Numbered from the stretch's first letter, positions 43,258-52,798 are shown. The stretch is DNA of 64,000 nt from Lachnospiraceae bacterium (GCA_024685005.1 JAIKWF010000113.1:1-64000); one strand, 5' to 3'. Program-made: numbers and translations. The notes: generated by a model not told the origin, from the letters alone.

Positions 43258-44669
43258 GGATTTGCGTGATCTTGGAGGGGTGTTACCCCTATGTGACAGG
43301 CGGTGTTTCCACTTGGATGCACCAATACATACAGGCCATGCCCCAGCATGAATTCGTGGTGTGGACGGTAGCTGCCAACGCTTCCATGAAAGGGCAGTTT
43401 AAGTACACTCTGCCCGAAAACGTGGTAGAGGTGCATGAAGTCTTTTTGGATGATGCCTTAAAGCTTACCAGGAAAGCAAAGAAGTTCCGTTTTTCCGAAA
43501 AGCAGATCGAAACCCTGCATGAATTTATCAATTGCAAAAATCCCGACTGGGAAGCGCTGTTTAAGATGTATGCGGATGACTGCATCGATCCGTTGTCCTT
43601 TTTGATGAGCCGGGATTTTCTGGATATCCTGACGGATATCTGCGAAAAGGAATACACCTATACGGCCTTCTCGGATTTTTTCCATACCATCCGGTCCATG
43701 TTTTTGCCGGTGCTTTATATCCTGCATACCCAGGTCCCCAAAGCGGATATCTATCATTCCATCGCCACGGGATACAGCGGGATCCTGGCAAGGCTGGGCA
43801 GCTATAAATACAACGTTCCCTATATGATCACGGAACACGGGATTTATACCAGAGAGCGGGAGGAGGAGATCATCCGGGCGGGCTGGGTCATCCCGGCTTT
43901 TAAGAAGTTCTGGGTGAGATTTTTCTACATGCTTTCCGAGGGAGCCTATGAAAAGGCTACCATGATCACCAGCCTTTATGACGGTGCAAGAAGTAAGCAG
44001 ATCGATATGGGCGCGGATCCGGATAAATGTGTTTACATCGGAAACGGCATTCATTATGACCGGTTTTCTTCCATTCCCTTAAAGCCTTTAAACGGGTATC
44101 TGGATATCGGCGCGGTGCTTCGGATCGCCCCCATCAAAGACGTAAAGACCATGATCTATGCCTTTGCTTCGGTGCGGGAGCGGGTATCCAACGCAAGATT
44201 GTTTATCGCAGGTCCCGAGGATGATGTGGCCTATGCAAAGGAATGCTATGAACTGGTGGAGCATCTGGGCGTGGAAGAAGTCCATTTTATCGGCTCTGTG
44301 GATGTGACCCAAAAGCTGGCTGATTTTGATTTTACGGTTCTTTCCAGTATTTCCGAGGGTATGCCCTTGTCCGTTCTGGAATCCTTTGCGGCGGAGCGTC
44401 CCTGCGTCACCACGGATGTGGGAAACTGCAAGGAACTGCTTTCCAAGGTGGCGCCGGATGATGATTTTGGCAGCGCCGGCTTTTGCGTACCGCCCATGGA
44501 TACTGAAGAGCTGGCAAATGCCATGACCAATCTGTGCCTCCAGCCGGAAAAGCGGCTGCAGATGGGTGTGGCGGGGAAAAAGCGGGTGGAAAAATATTAC
44601 CGTCACGAAACCATGATACAGAAGTATCAGGAAGTGTATGATGAGGTATTTCGAAGATGGCAGGAATAG
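43254..44669 (+). CDS. pelF: PelF glycosyltransferase (GT4)
   Basis: A 471-residue cytosolic GT-B glycosyltransferase. The start ATG at 43254 overlaps the upstream stop and is preceded by ACAGGAGC; it gives the characteristic PelF N-terminus MRICVILEGCYPYVTGGVSTW. The donor-binding E-x7-E motif is E368 to E376 (SEGMPLSVLE). PelF uses UDP-GalNAc and UDP-GlcNAc-type donors to polymerise Pel. It ends 13 bases inside pelG. Confidence 0.93.
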   Translation: MRICVILEGCYPYVTGGVSTWMHQYIQAMPQHEFVVWTVAANASMKGQFKYTLPENVVEVHEVFLDDALKLTRKAKKFRFSEKQIETLHEFINCKNPDWEALFKMYADDCIDPLSFLMSRDFLDILTDICEKEYTYTAFSDFFHTIRSMFLPVLYILHTQVPKADIYHSIATGYSGILARLGSYKYNVPYMITEHGIYTREREEEIIRAGWVIPAFKKFWVRFFYMLSEGAYEKATMITSLYDGARSKQIDMGADPDKCVYIGNGIHYDRFSSIPLKPLNGYLDIGAVLRIAPIKDVKTMIYAFASVRERVSNARLFIAGPEDDVAYAKECYELVEHLGVEEVHFIGSVDVTQKLADFDFTVLSSISEGMPLSVLESFAAERPCVTTDVGNCKELLSKVAPDDDFGSAGFCVPPMDTEELANAMTNLCLQPEKRLQMGVAGKKRVEKYYRHETMIQKYQEVYDEVFRRWQE

Positions 44670-46159
44670 GATTCAGTCTGAAAAGACTGTTTCATAAAAA
44701 AGGAATCATAAATCTGTGTAAGGCTTACGGTTATTCGGGTATTGTGACCATCGGCCCCATGATCCTGGGTGTTCTGCTGCTTTTGGGCGTTTCCCTGGTG
44801 GCAAGGCTGGGCGGCATGCCGGATCATGACAGGGAGCTTTTGAACTGTATGCTCACCTACAGCCTTTTGGTGGCACTGCTTGTTACCTCCTGGTTTAATA
44901 TGGTGGTAACAAGATACGTATCCGATATGCTTTATATGGGAAAAGAAGAGCGGGTTATGCCTTCCTTTTTCGGATCGGTGGCCATTGAGCTGGTGATCTG
45001 TTTTGTTAGCTATGGCTTATTTTTGATCATTTCCGGGAACGATCCGCTGCAATGCATTTTATGTCTGTGGCTGTCCATGGTACTGGTAGTGGTCTGGACC
45101 CAGATCATTTACCTTACGGCGCTGAAGGACTTCCAGTCCATCGTGCTGACCTTTACCATTTCCCTGATGATCGGTTATCTGGCAGCTCTGATCCTGGTGC
45201 TTTTGGGCTGGGTCTGCATTGAAACATTGCTTCTTTGCGTGATCCTTGCCTATGGTATTCTGGCAGTCAGACAGCTGCAGCTGATGCTGAATTACTTCCC
45301 CAAAAGTGAAGGAAGTCATTTTCTGTTTCTTCGCTGGTTTAACAGATATCCCACCCTGGCCCTGTCCGGCGGTATGGTAAAACTGGGACTTTTTACCCAT
45401 ATTGTGATCATGTACTTTGGACCTTTGGCAGTGCAGGTGGAGGGGCTTTTTTACGGGGCACCGGAATATGATGTGCCGGCGCTTTTGGCTTTCTTTTCGC
45501 TGCTCATCACAACGGTAAGCTTTGTGGTATCCGTGGAAGTAAACTTTTATCCCCACTACAGCAATTACTACGGACTTTTTTCCGATAAGGGTGCCATCAA
45601 GGATATCAAGCTGGCGGAAAAAGAGATGATCGATGTGCTGCAGCGGGAGCTGATCTACCTGGGCTGTAAGCAGGTGTTTACCACCTTTTTGTTTGTAGTG
45701 GTGGGGCCTGTGATCATAGAGGCCATCGACCCCGGCATCAGTATGCTGTCTTTGATGGTATTTAAGTTTTTATGTGCGGGGTACGGAACCTACGCCATTG
45801 CCAATTCCGTTATGCTGATGGAATTGTATTTTGAGGATTATAAGGGAGCTTTTATCGGCACCACCTTATTTGCAGTGGTTTCAACGGCAGCAACCGTTTT
45901 TCAGATCTGTTTCGGAGACCCGAACTTTTTCGGCGTGGGCTTCTGCATAGGGTGTTTGGTATTTTATTTCTATGCACTGACCAGGCTGGATAACTATATC
46001 CGCAAGCTTCCCTATTACCTTTTGTCCCGGCAAAACCTTCTGCCGGAAGAGGAGACGGGATTTTTTGTAAGCCTCAGTGAGATCCTTGAAAGACGTTATG
46101 AAAGATTTCTGCAGCGGGAAGGAAGGCTGGCAGCCAAAGAGGAGAAAGAAAGCGCATGA
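44657..46159 (+). CDS. pelG: PelG inner-membrane transporter of Pel polysaccharide
   Basis: A 500-residue integral membrane protein with about 12 hydrophobic helices, starting MAGIGFSLKRLFHKKGIINL, the usual PelG opening. PelG belongs to the MATE/MOP flippase superfamily and is thought to move the Pel polymer across the membrane with PelD, E and F. It ends in a charged tail and overlaps the first CotH gene by 4 bases (ATGA), tying the CotH genes to the Pel operon. Confidence 0.93.
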   Translation: MAGIGFSLKRLFHKKGIINLCKAYGYSGIVTIGPMILGVLLLLGVSLVARLGGMPDHDRELLNCMLTYSLLVALLVTSWFNMVVTRYVSDMLYMGKEERVMPSFFGSVAIELVICFVSYGLFLIISGNDPLQCILCLWLSMVLVVVWTQIIYLTALKDFQSIVLTFTISLMIGYLAALILVLLGWVCIETLLLCVILAYGILAVRQLQLMLNYFPKSEGSHFLFLRWFNRYPTLALSGGMVKLGLFTHIVIMYFGPLAVQVEGLFYGAPEYDVPALLAFFSLLITTVSFVVSVEVNFYPHYSNYYGLFSDKGAIKDIKLAEKEMIDVLQRELIYLGCKQVFTTFLFVVVGPVIIEAIDPGISMLSLMVFKFLCAGYGTYAIANSVMLMELYFEDYKGAFIGTTLFAVVSTAATVFQICFGDPNFFGVGFCIGCLVFYFYALTRLDNYIRKLPYYLLSRQNLLPEEETGFFVSLSEILERRYERFLQREGRLAAKEEKESA

Positions 46160-48036
46160 AAAAAAAGTTTTCCAAATATTTCATTCCTTTGCTCCTGCAG
46201 TTTTTGCTCTTTTGCCTGCTGACAGGATGCGGCAGAGCAGGTGATCCGGCGGATGCCCGAAATACCGGGGAGGCAGAAGACATTTCGGATTTGCAGGAGG
46301 AAGGACCGGCAGAACAGACAGATGACCGCAAGTCCGGTGCGCAGGAAAATGCGTCGCATATGGCGGATTCGGATGTTACGGTGGAGAAGGTGGAAAAAGC
46401 GCCCCTTTCCGAATCGAATATCACAGAAGACAAAGCCCTGTACGGGGGCGTGTCGGAAAACTCCGTCATTACCATGTATCTGACTACAAAAAGCGGAAAT
46501 AAGGCAGACGGAACAGACCATACCTGGAGCGAGATCAACCGCTATTCCGTATATGATTACGAGAAAATGGGCGTGGACCGGTATAAAGTGGACGGAATCC
46601 TGTCCGTAGATGAAACGGGAGAAGGCATTCTGCCGGGATGCTTCGGATACGGACAGGACGTGCCAAATGTTTCCGTGCAGGTCCGTGGACAGACCTCCAG
46701 CCGTTCGGATCAGAAAAACTTCAAGATCCGGATCAAGGACGGCAAGGGAACCTTCCGGGGACAGCGGACACTGAATCTGAACAAGCATAAAGCAGATCCT
46801 TACCGTTTTTTGAACAAGCTCTGCTATGATCTGTTAGATCCCATTCCCCAGCTTATTGGCGGAAGAACCCAGTTCGTGCACCTTTATGTGAAGGATGAGA
46901 CCGCGGGCGGGTCCGGCTATTACGTGGATTACGGTCTGTTTACCATGGTAGAGCAGGTGAATAAAAGCTATTTTCGAAGAAGGGGCCTTGATGAAAACGG
47001 ACATTTTTACAAGGTTACTTTCTTTGAGTGGGACTACTACGATGCTGTTATGACGGATGTAAACGATCCGGATTTTGACAAAAATTCCTTCGAGAAGTAT
47101 CTGGAGATCAAAGGAGATGAGGATCCGGAAAAGCTCCAGGAAGTGATCAGGAAAGTACAGAACTATTCCATTCCCATTGAAGATATCATCGATGAGCATT
47201 TCGATTCGGAGAATATCTGCTACTGGATGGCCTTTAACATCTTAAACGGTAATAACGATGTGGGTGCCAGAAACCTGTTTTTGTACAGCCCCCTGAATTC
47301 CCAAAAGTTCTATATGATCTGCTGGGATATGGATGCATCCTTTAAGAACAATTATAACAGACGGAAAGAATATTATAAGGGCATCAACTGGGAAACGGGA
47401 ATGACCAAGTTCCTGGGGCTTGAGCTGATCAACCGGATGATGAAGGAAGAAAAGTACAGAAAGCAGCTGGAAGATGCGGTGGAGGACCTGTATCACAACT
47501 ACATGACGGCTGATATCGTAGCCGGAAAAGTGGAAGGCTACAAAGAGGTGACCAGCCGGTACTGTTTCCAGATGCCGGATGTGGAGTATATGAATTTCGA
47601 TACCGTGGAAGAGTATCAGGAGAACATTGCACTGATCGCATCCGAGGTGGATGAGAACTACCGGATCTTCCGGCAGAGCATGAAGTCGCCCTGGCCGTTT
47701 TTTACGGATATCCCGACACTGGATGATGAAGGAAAAATGGAGCTGAGCTGGGGGGTATCTTATGACTATGAAGGGCAGAATATCACCTATGATTACATTC
47801 TGGCTTCGGATATAGACTTTGAAAATGTGATATCCTCCGGGCAGAATCTGACGGTGCCTTGCGTGACCATCGACCGTCCAGGCCAGGGAACCTACTATCT
47901 CAGGGTAACGGCCAGGAATTCCGCCGGACTGCAGATGATGTCATTTGACTATCAGAAAAACCCGAGGCACGGTAAAACCTATGGCTGTTATGCATTTACC
48001 ATAGACAGCGCAGGAAGGATCAAGGATTTGGAATAA
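46156..48036 (+). CDS. CotH kinase family lipoprotein, first copy
   Basis: A 626-residue exported lipoprotein: signal peptide with lipobox LLTGC (C about 23-24) and then a Glu/Asp-rich linker up to about residue 90. The CotH domain (about 100-500) shows the family blocks QVRGQTSSRSDQKNFKIRI, YVDYGLFTMVEQVNKSYF and the metal-binding WDMD (W390, D391, D393). A C-terminal fibronectin-like region follows (about 520-610, SWGVSYDYEGQNITYDYILA). CotH proteins are atypical secreted kinases that phosphorylate proteins on the cell surface or spore coat. The start overlaps pelG and has the site GAGGAGA. Its target, protein or polysaccharide, is unknown. Confidence 0.88.
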   Translation: MKKKFSKYFIPLLLQFLLFCLLTGCGRAGDPADARNTGEAEDISDLQEEGPAEQTDDRKSGAQENASHMADSDVTVEKVEKAPLSESNITEDKALYGGVSENSVITMYLTTKSGNKADGTDHTWSEINRYSVYDYEKMGVDRYKVDGILSVDETGEGILPGCFGYGQDVPNVSVQVRGQTSSRSDQKNFKIRIKDGKGTFRGQRTLNLNKHKADPYRFLNKLCYDLLDPIPQLIGGRTQFVHLYVKDETAGGSGYYVDYGLFTMVEQVNKSYFRRRGLDENGHFYKVTFFEWDYYDAVMTDVNDPDFDKNSFEKYLEIKGDEDPEKLQEVIRKVQNYSIPIEDIIDEHFDSENICYWMAFNILNGNNDVGARNLFLYSPLNSQKFYMICWDMDASFKNNYNRRKEYYKGINWETGMTKFLGLELINRMMKEEKYRKQLEDAVEDLYHNYMTADIVAGKVEGYKEVTSRYCFQMPDVEYMNFDTVEEYQENIALIASEVDENYRIFRQSMKSPWPFFTDIPTLDDEGKMELSWGVSYDYEGQNITYDYILASDIDFENVISSGQNLTVPCVTIDRPGQGTYYLRVTARNSAGLQMMSFDYQKNPRHGKTYGCYAFTIDSAGRIKDLE

Positions 48037-48141
48037 ACCGGATATAAAAGAGTTGTATCAAAAAACGGAAAGAGAACAAAAGATAAGTAAGAAGTAAAAC
48101 AGGAAATAAACGCAAAAGGAAAGCAGAAAAGAAGGACAAAA

Positions 48142-49863
48142 ATGAGTAAGCATGCAAAACATTTCCAATATGTGGCCATGATCCTGGCAGGAGCCGTTTT
48201 GATGACAGGATGCAGTGGGCGGAGGACGGATTCCTATGAAAAGGTTCCGACGGCGGACTCCTTTTCCGTACAGGATCAGACCGCTCTTTATGAAGAGTTC
48301 CCGCAGGAAAAAGTATTATATCTGACAGTGGGAAGAGATCTGGAAGGAAAGGACGGCTATACCTGGCAGCAGATCAACAGAACGGATCTTTCCGGACAGC
48401 GGGAAAGCAAGGAGAAGGCCTATGAGTGTCAGGCCCTGGTTCAGTTCGGAAATGAGGAAGGCCCCACCAGCAGGGATTTCGGTTTCGGGGATGTGGCATC
48501 CAATGCCACCGTCCGTCTCAGCGGTACCAAGGCTTCGGAAAAGCCGCAGAAAAGCTACCGGATCAAGATAAACTCCGGCAGCGGCAGTGTAAGCGGGATC
48601 AAGACCTTTATGCTGTTGAAGGGCTTTTCGGATCCTTATCGTTTCATCAGCAAGCTTTCCTATGATCTGATGGCAGAGGCGGAGGACATGCTTTCCGTAA
48701 GAACGGGATTTGTACATCTGTATGTCCGGGATGAAACACAGGATCAGGATGCGCTGTTTGTGGACTATGGCCTGTATACCATGGTGGAAAGTGTTAATAA
48801 AAAATATCTGAAAAACAGAGATCTGGACAAATCGGGAGAGCTGTATAAGATCAGGGATTTTGATTTTTCCAGAAAGGAAGATGTGATCATGCAGCCTACG
48901 GAGGCGGACTTCGATGAAGAGGCCTTTGAAGAATTTCTGGAAGCAAAGGGCAGCAATGACTATGACAGACTCCTTGCCATGCTGGATGCGGTTAATGACG
49001 AAAGCCGTGATATCGATGAGCTGGTGGGATACTATTTTGACGAGGATAACCTGTATACCTGGATGGCGTTTAACATCCTGATGGACAACAAAGCAACGGA
49101 TACGGAGAATTTTTATCTCTATGCGCCCACAGGATCGGAGCGGTTTTACATCATTCCCTGGGATCCGGACAGGTCCCTTCGGGAAAGCTACGAAGAGCTG
49201 ACGGATCCGGGGTATGAGCCGGGCTGGGAACAGGGCATTTACCTTTATACGGAATCAAAGCTGTTCGGCAGGATGATGCAGGATGAAAGATGCATCAACA
49301 AGCTGACGGAGCGTATTGACAAGCTTCACAGCGGCGTGCTTTCCGGCAGTCATGTGCAGCAGAAGGCAGAAATGCTGGCGGAAACGGTAAAGCCTTATCT
49401 GTACGCCTTGCCGGATATGACTTTTGCCAGAGTGACAGAGAAAAACTATGACAAGCTGGTGGCAGGGATCTCCCAGCGGATGGATGCGAACTATTATGCC
49501 TACTTTGATTCCATTGAAACCCCGGCGCCCTTCCATATCCACGAACCCAAAAAGGAAGGGGAAAACGTGGTGATCAGCTGGGATCCTTCCCATATCTTAA
49601 GCGGAGATATCACTTATGACCTGACTCTTTCCGACAGCTGGGATTTTGAAAATCAGCTGAAGACGGAAACAGATCTTGCGGATACAAAAGTAAGCCTTGG
49701 CAAACTTTCTCCGGGACAGTATTTTGTGAAGGTTACGGCAAAGAGCGGAGAGAAAGCCCAGCAGGCATATGAATTTTACAATACGGAAAAAAAGACAACG
49801 GTAAGAGGCGTGATGTGCTTTTATGTACTGGAAGACGGCAGCACCTCCGCATCCCTCTTTTAA
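48142..49863 (+). CDS. CotH kinase family lipoprotein, second copy
   Basis: A 573-residue paralogue of the preceding gene. Signal peptide with lipobox LMTGC (C about 21-22), then the CotH domain with GTKASEKPQKSYRIKI, FVDYGLYTMVESVNKKYL and WDPD (W340, D341, D343), and a C-terminal fibronectin-like domain. It is preceded by a 105-base purine-rich gap, the only sizeable gap within the cluster, with AAGAAGGA as ribosome binding site. The two copies are clearly diverged and probably not redundant, as the residues around the WDxD site differ. Confidence 0.88.
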   Translation: MSKHAKHFQYVAMILAGAVLMTGCSGRRTDSYEKVPTADSFSVQDQTALYEEFPQEKVLYLTVGRDLEGKDGYTWQQINRTDLSGQRESKEKAYECQALVQFGNEEGPTSRDFGFGDVASNATVRLSGTKASEKPQKSYRIKINSGSGSVSGIKTFMLLKGFSDPYRFISKLSYDLMAEAEDMLSVRTGFVHLYVRDETQDQDALFVDYGLYTMVESVNKKYLKNRDLDKSGELYKIRDFDFSRKEDVIMQPTEADFDEEAFEEFLEAKGSNDYDRLLAMLDAVNDESRDIDELVGYYFDEDNLYTWMAFNILMDNKATDTENFYLYAPTGSERFYIIPWDPDRSLRESYEELTDPGYEPGWEQGIYLYTESKLFGRMMQDERCINKLTERIDKLHSGVLSGSHVQQKAEMLAETVKPYLYALPDMTFARVTEKNYDKLVAGISQRMDANYYAYFDSIETPAPFHIHEPKKEGENVVISWDPSHILSGDITYDLTLSDSWDFENQLKTETDLADTKVSLGKLSPGQYFVKVTAKSGEKAQQAYEFYNTEKKTTVRGVMCFYVLEDGSTSASLF

Positions 49864-49881
49864 ACGGATGAGGTAAACGGT

Positions 49882-50628
49882 ATGAGCGATGGAAAAAAGA
49901 TCTATCGAAACGAATGGAAATACCTGATCTCCGAAAAAGAAGCCGAGCTTTTGCGAAGGAGGCTTGCGCCCCTGATGCTCCTTGACCCCCATGCGGGCGA
50001 CGAGGGCTACGAGATACGAAGCCTGTATTTTGATGATTACAACAATACAGCTTATGTGCAAAAACTCATGGGAGTATATGCCAGAAAAAAATGGCGGATC
50101 AGGATCTACAATTACAGCGACAGCAAGATCTCTTTGGAGAGAAAGAATAAGCGGGGCAATTACATTTACAAAGAATCCGCGGATCTTTCCCGAAAGGAGC
50201 TGGAAATGATCTTAGATGGTCAGTACGGATTTTTGCTGCAGCGGGAAGAGAATCTGTGCAGGGAGTTTTATATCGAATGCACCACCAATATCCTGCGGCC
50301 GAAAGTCATCGTAGACTATAACCGGATCCCGCTGATCCTGGAGGAAGGAACGGTCAGGATCACCTTTGACTCTGATATCCGCGCGGCGGTGGGAGGTTGG
50401 GACCTGTTTGACGAGACCCTTCCGCGGCTCTCGGCCCAGGAAGCCGGCTGGCTGGTACTGGAAGTAAAATACACCCAGTTCATTCCGCAGCTGATCCATA
50501 AACTGCTGCCTTTCCCGGGAAGGGAATTTATGGCATTTTCAAAATACGTAGCCTGTTACGATGCGGCGCACCATATCACGGATACCACCGCCGGCATCAG
50601 TAAAACATATTCAGGATGGAGGAATTAA
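49882..50628 (+). CDS. VTC-domain (polyphosphate polymerase-like) protein
   Basis: A 248-residue soluble protein of the VTC/triphosphate tunnel family. Tunnel motifs are visible: RNEWKYLISEKEAELLRRRL, IRSLYFDDYNNTAY, RKKWRIRIYNY, SLERKNKRGNYIYKES, VIVDYNRIPLI and the ending LEVKYTQFIP. In yeast Vtc4 this fold makes polyphosphate from ATP. In bacteria such genes often lie beside CotH kinases and DUF4956 proteins, as here. No membrane segment or signal is present, so it works in the cytosol, probably together with the following membrane protein. Confidence 0.85.
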   Translation: MSDGKKIYRNEWKYLISEKEAELLRRRLAPLMLLDPHAGDEGYEIRSLYFDDYNNTAYVQKLMGVYARKKWRIRIYNYSDSKISLERKNKRGNYIYKESADLSRKELEMILDGQYGFLLQREENLCREFYIECTTNILRPKVIVDYNRIPLILEEGTVRITFDSDIRAAVGGWDLFDETLPRLSAQEAGWLVLEVKYTQFIPQLIHKLLPFPGREFMAFSKYVACYDAAHHITDTTAGISKTYSGWRN

Positions 50629-50629
50629 C

Positions 50630-51313
50630 ATGAACGCAAAGGATTATTTTAAGAAATCGGTATTGGAATCCTTTACCGCAAACAACGGCATTACCACGGA
50701 CTTTATGATCTCCGCGGCCATCGCAATGATCACGGCCATCATACTGGGAATGATCATTTTTGCGGTGTACAAAAAGTACTATGGAGGCGTGGTGTATTCT
50801 CCCTCCTTCGGTATGACCCTGGTGGGAATGACCATACTGACCTGTGCACTGACGCTGGCCATCAGCAGTAACATCGTCATCTCCCTCGGTATGGTGGGTG
50901 CCCTTTCCATCGTACGTTACAGAACGGCCATCAAAGATCCCATGGACCTTTTATACCTGTTCTGGTCCATATCCGTGGGCATCATCGTAGCGGCGGGGAT
51001 CTATCCGCTGGCGATGATTACCATGATCGTTATGATCGTTCTGGTGCGGATCTTTTACAAGAAAAAAGTTGGCGGCACCATTTATATCCTGGTGGTACAT
51101 TATGAAGGCGAGGAGACGGGAGCCGAGATCATCAGAGCCTTCGGTAACCAGAGATTCCAGATCAAATCCAAGACCATGCGCAAAGGCAGGGTGGAACTTA
51201 CAGTGGAGATCTTCTCCAAACAGGGAACTTTTGCATTTGCCGAAAAGATCGATGCCCTTGAGGGCGTACAGGATGTAAATCTGATTCAGTATAACGGGGA
51301 ATACAATGGATAA
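50630..51313 (+). CDS. DUF4956 domain-containing membrane protein
   Basis: A 227-residue integral membrane protein. ATG 50630 is chosen, with GGAGGA at 50618-50623, over an upstream in-frame start inside the VTC gene. Four membrane helices lie in residues 20-145, with the family block SLGMVGALSIVRYRTAIKDP between helices, and a soluble C-terminal ferredoxin-like region (about 150-227). The function of DUF4956 is not known; it is a frequent neighbour of VTC-domain genes, so it may be the membrane partner or exporter for that enzyme. It overlaps the next gene by 8 bases. Confidence 0.85.
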   Translation: MNAKDYFKKSVLESFTANNGITTDFMISAAIAMITAIILGMIIFAVYKKYYGGVVYSPSFGMTLVGMTILTCALTLAISSNIVISLGMVGALSIVRYRTAIKDPMDLLYLFWSISVGIIVAAGIYPLAMITMIVMIVLVRIFYKKKVGGTIYILVVHYEGEETGAEIIRAFGNQRFQIKSKTMRKGRVELTVEIFSKQGTFAFAEKIDALEGVQDVNLIQYNGEYNG

Positions 51314-52700
51314 AAAGCGATCGCTGGCAATTCAATACTGGATCATTCTTTTGCTGGCAGTTTCCATTGCAGCCCTGATGACCTACATTTATTTCCAGTC
51401 CGATTATAACCTGGACGTAAGCTTTGCGCCGGATAATGCGGTGTGCGACAATCCCCTGATGGGATTTGCGCCGGATGCCACTAATGAATCATCGGCAAAG
51501 GAAAGCAGACTGGTGTATATCACCCTGACCTGGCATGACTGGGAGCCGAAGGAAGGGGAGTTTGCTACAGACTGGCTGGAGAAGCAGTGTCACATCGAGG
51601 AGTGGAAAAAGGAGCAGAAACACGCCATCATCCGCTTTGTCTGCGATGTTCCGGAAAACTATGATCACAGAGATATTCCGGAATGGCTTTACAAAAAGAC
51701 ACAATCGGGAACAGCCTATACCAATGAACTGGGCAGGGGATACAGCCCGAATTATGCGGATCCCGTTTTTTTGAAGTACCATGAAAAAGCCCTGCGAAAG
51801 CTGGCGGAGTACTGCAATAAGGATCATTTTGTATCCTTTGTGGAAATGGGAAGTCTGGGACATATGGGTACCTGGAAGGCTTATGACGGCAACGGAAAGG
51901 ATCTGATGCCGGACCATGAGACCTGTATGGCGTATGCAAGCCTTTATTCCAACAGTTTTACCGAGGCAAGGCTTCTTGCGGCAGAAAACTATGATTTCGC
52001 CGTAGACGGCAATATCGGCGTATTCGGTGCCGAGCCGGGGAATAAAGAAGCCACCGGGGAAATGATCAAAAGGCTGACAGGCCAAAGCGGGGAAGAAGAG
52101 GAGAATATGACGCTGAAGGCCAGCCCACAGTTTGGGTTTGTATCTCCCGTGGGAGGCAATCTTACCGGAACGGTTTCCATGAATGAGCTTATGGGAGATG
52201 GTCTGGGAGAAATGCTGGCCGACATATCCGCAGCGCATATGACCTATGTAGGACCTACGGTTCCGGGACTTGTTTCCAAACAGGGAAAAGTTGCCTTTGA
52301 GTCCGTAAAACGGAGACTGGGGTACAGGATCTACGTATCCCGCCTGAAAACCCAATACAATTTTGCGGACGATAAACTGCAGCTTACACTGAGCTTTAAA
52401 AATGCGGGGAATGCGGGCTTTTATTTTGACTGGCCCGTGAAGCTTCACATTCTGGATCAGGATAAAAATGAGATTTTCTGGCAGGGACTGGATCTGGATA
52501 TGAGAAAGCTGACGGAAGACAGGGAGGAAAAGGCAACCGCCTATGTACCTGTCACTGGAGAGATCAGAGATGAATTTTACGTGGGGATCTCCATCAGCGA
52601 TTACGAAGGGAAAGATGATCTGAAGCTTGCCATCAATTATGATGAGCCCGCGGAGCGCGTCGGGAATATACAGCTGATCTATCACTACGTACGAAAGTAA
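51306..52700 (+). CDS. DUF4832 domain-containing glycoside hydrolase-like protein
   Basis: A 464-residue protein with an N-terminal membrane anchor (about 10-32) and a large extracellular part. Residues 45-345 look like a TIM barrel of the DUF4874/DUF4832 type (NPLMGFAPDA, YITLTWHDWEPKEGEF, FVEMGSLGHMGTW), with acidic residues E109-region, D/E in FVEMG as possible catalysts. Residues 350-464 form a beta sandwich with NAGNAGFYFDWPVKLHI. As the pelA gene here lacks the hydrolase domain, this protein could be the Pel-trimming hydrolase of the cluster, which is inference from position. It ends at the operon terminator. Confidence 0.75.
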   Translation: MDKKRSLAIQYWIILLLAVSIAALMTYIYFQSDYNLDVSFAPDNAVCDNPLMGFAPDATNESSAKESRLVYITLTWHDWEPKEGEFATDWLEKQCHIEEWKKEQKHAIIRFVCDVPENYDHRDIPEWLYKKTQSGTAYTNELGRGYSPNYADPVFLKYHEKALRKLAEYCNKDHFVSFVEMGSLGHMGTWKAYDGNGKDLMPDHETCMAYASLYSNSFTEARLLAAENYDFAVDGNIGVFGAEPGNKEATGEMIKRLTGQSGEEEENMTLKASPQFGFVSPVGGNLTGTVSMNELMGDGLGEMLADISAAHMTYVGPTVPGLVSKQGKVAFESVKRRLGYRIYVSRLKTQYNFADDKLQLTLSFKNAGNAGFYFDWPVKLHILDQDKNEIFWQGLDLDMRKLTEDREEKATAYVPVTGEIRDEFYVGISISDYEGKDDLKLAINYDEPAERVGNIQLIYHYVRK

Positions 52701-52730
52701 GAAAGACTCAACAAAAAAGAGATAAATTAA

Positions 52731-52760
52731 GGGCAGGAAGCAACGCTTCCTGCCCTTTTT
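52731..52760 (+). terminator. Strong terminator of the Pel cluster
   Basis: Perfect 11-bp stem (52731-52741 with 52745-52755) with loop AAC, followed by T5. It is the first clear terminator I see after 23725 on the plus strand. Confidence 0.95.
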
Positions 52761-52798
52761 ATGTTTGCCGGCCGGGATTTTTTTTGATTAAGACCGGC

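Noticed and set aside
51489..52685. 398-codon minus-strand ORF opposite the DUF4832 gene
   Set aside because: It is antisense to a gene with clear ribosome binding site, membrane anchor and operon position; its protein has no recognisable motif.
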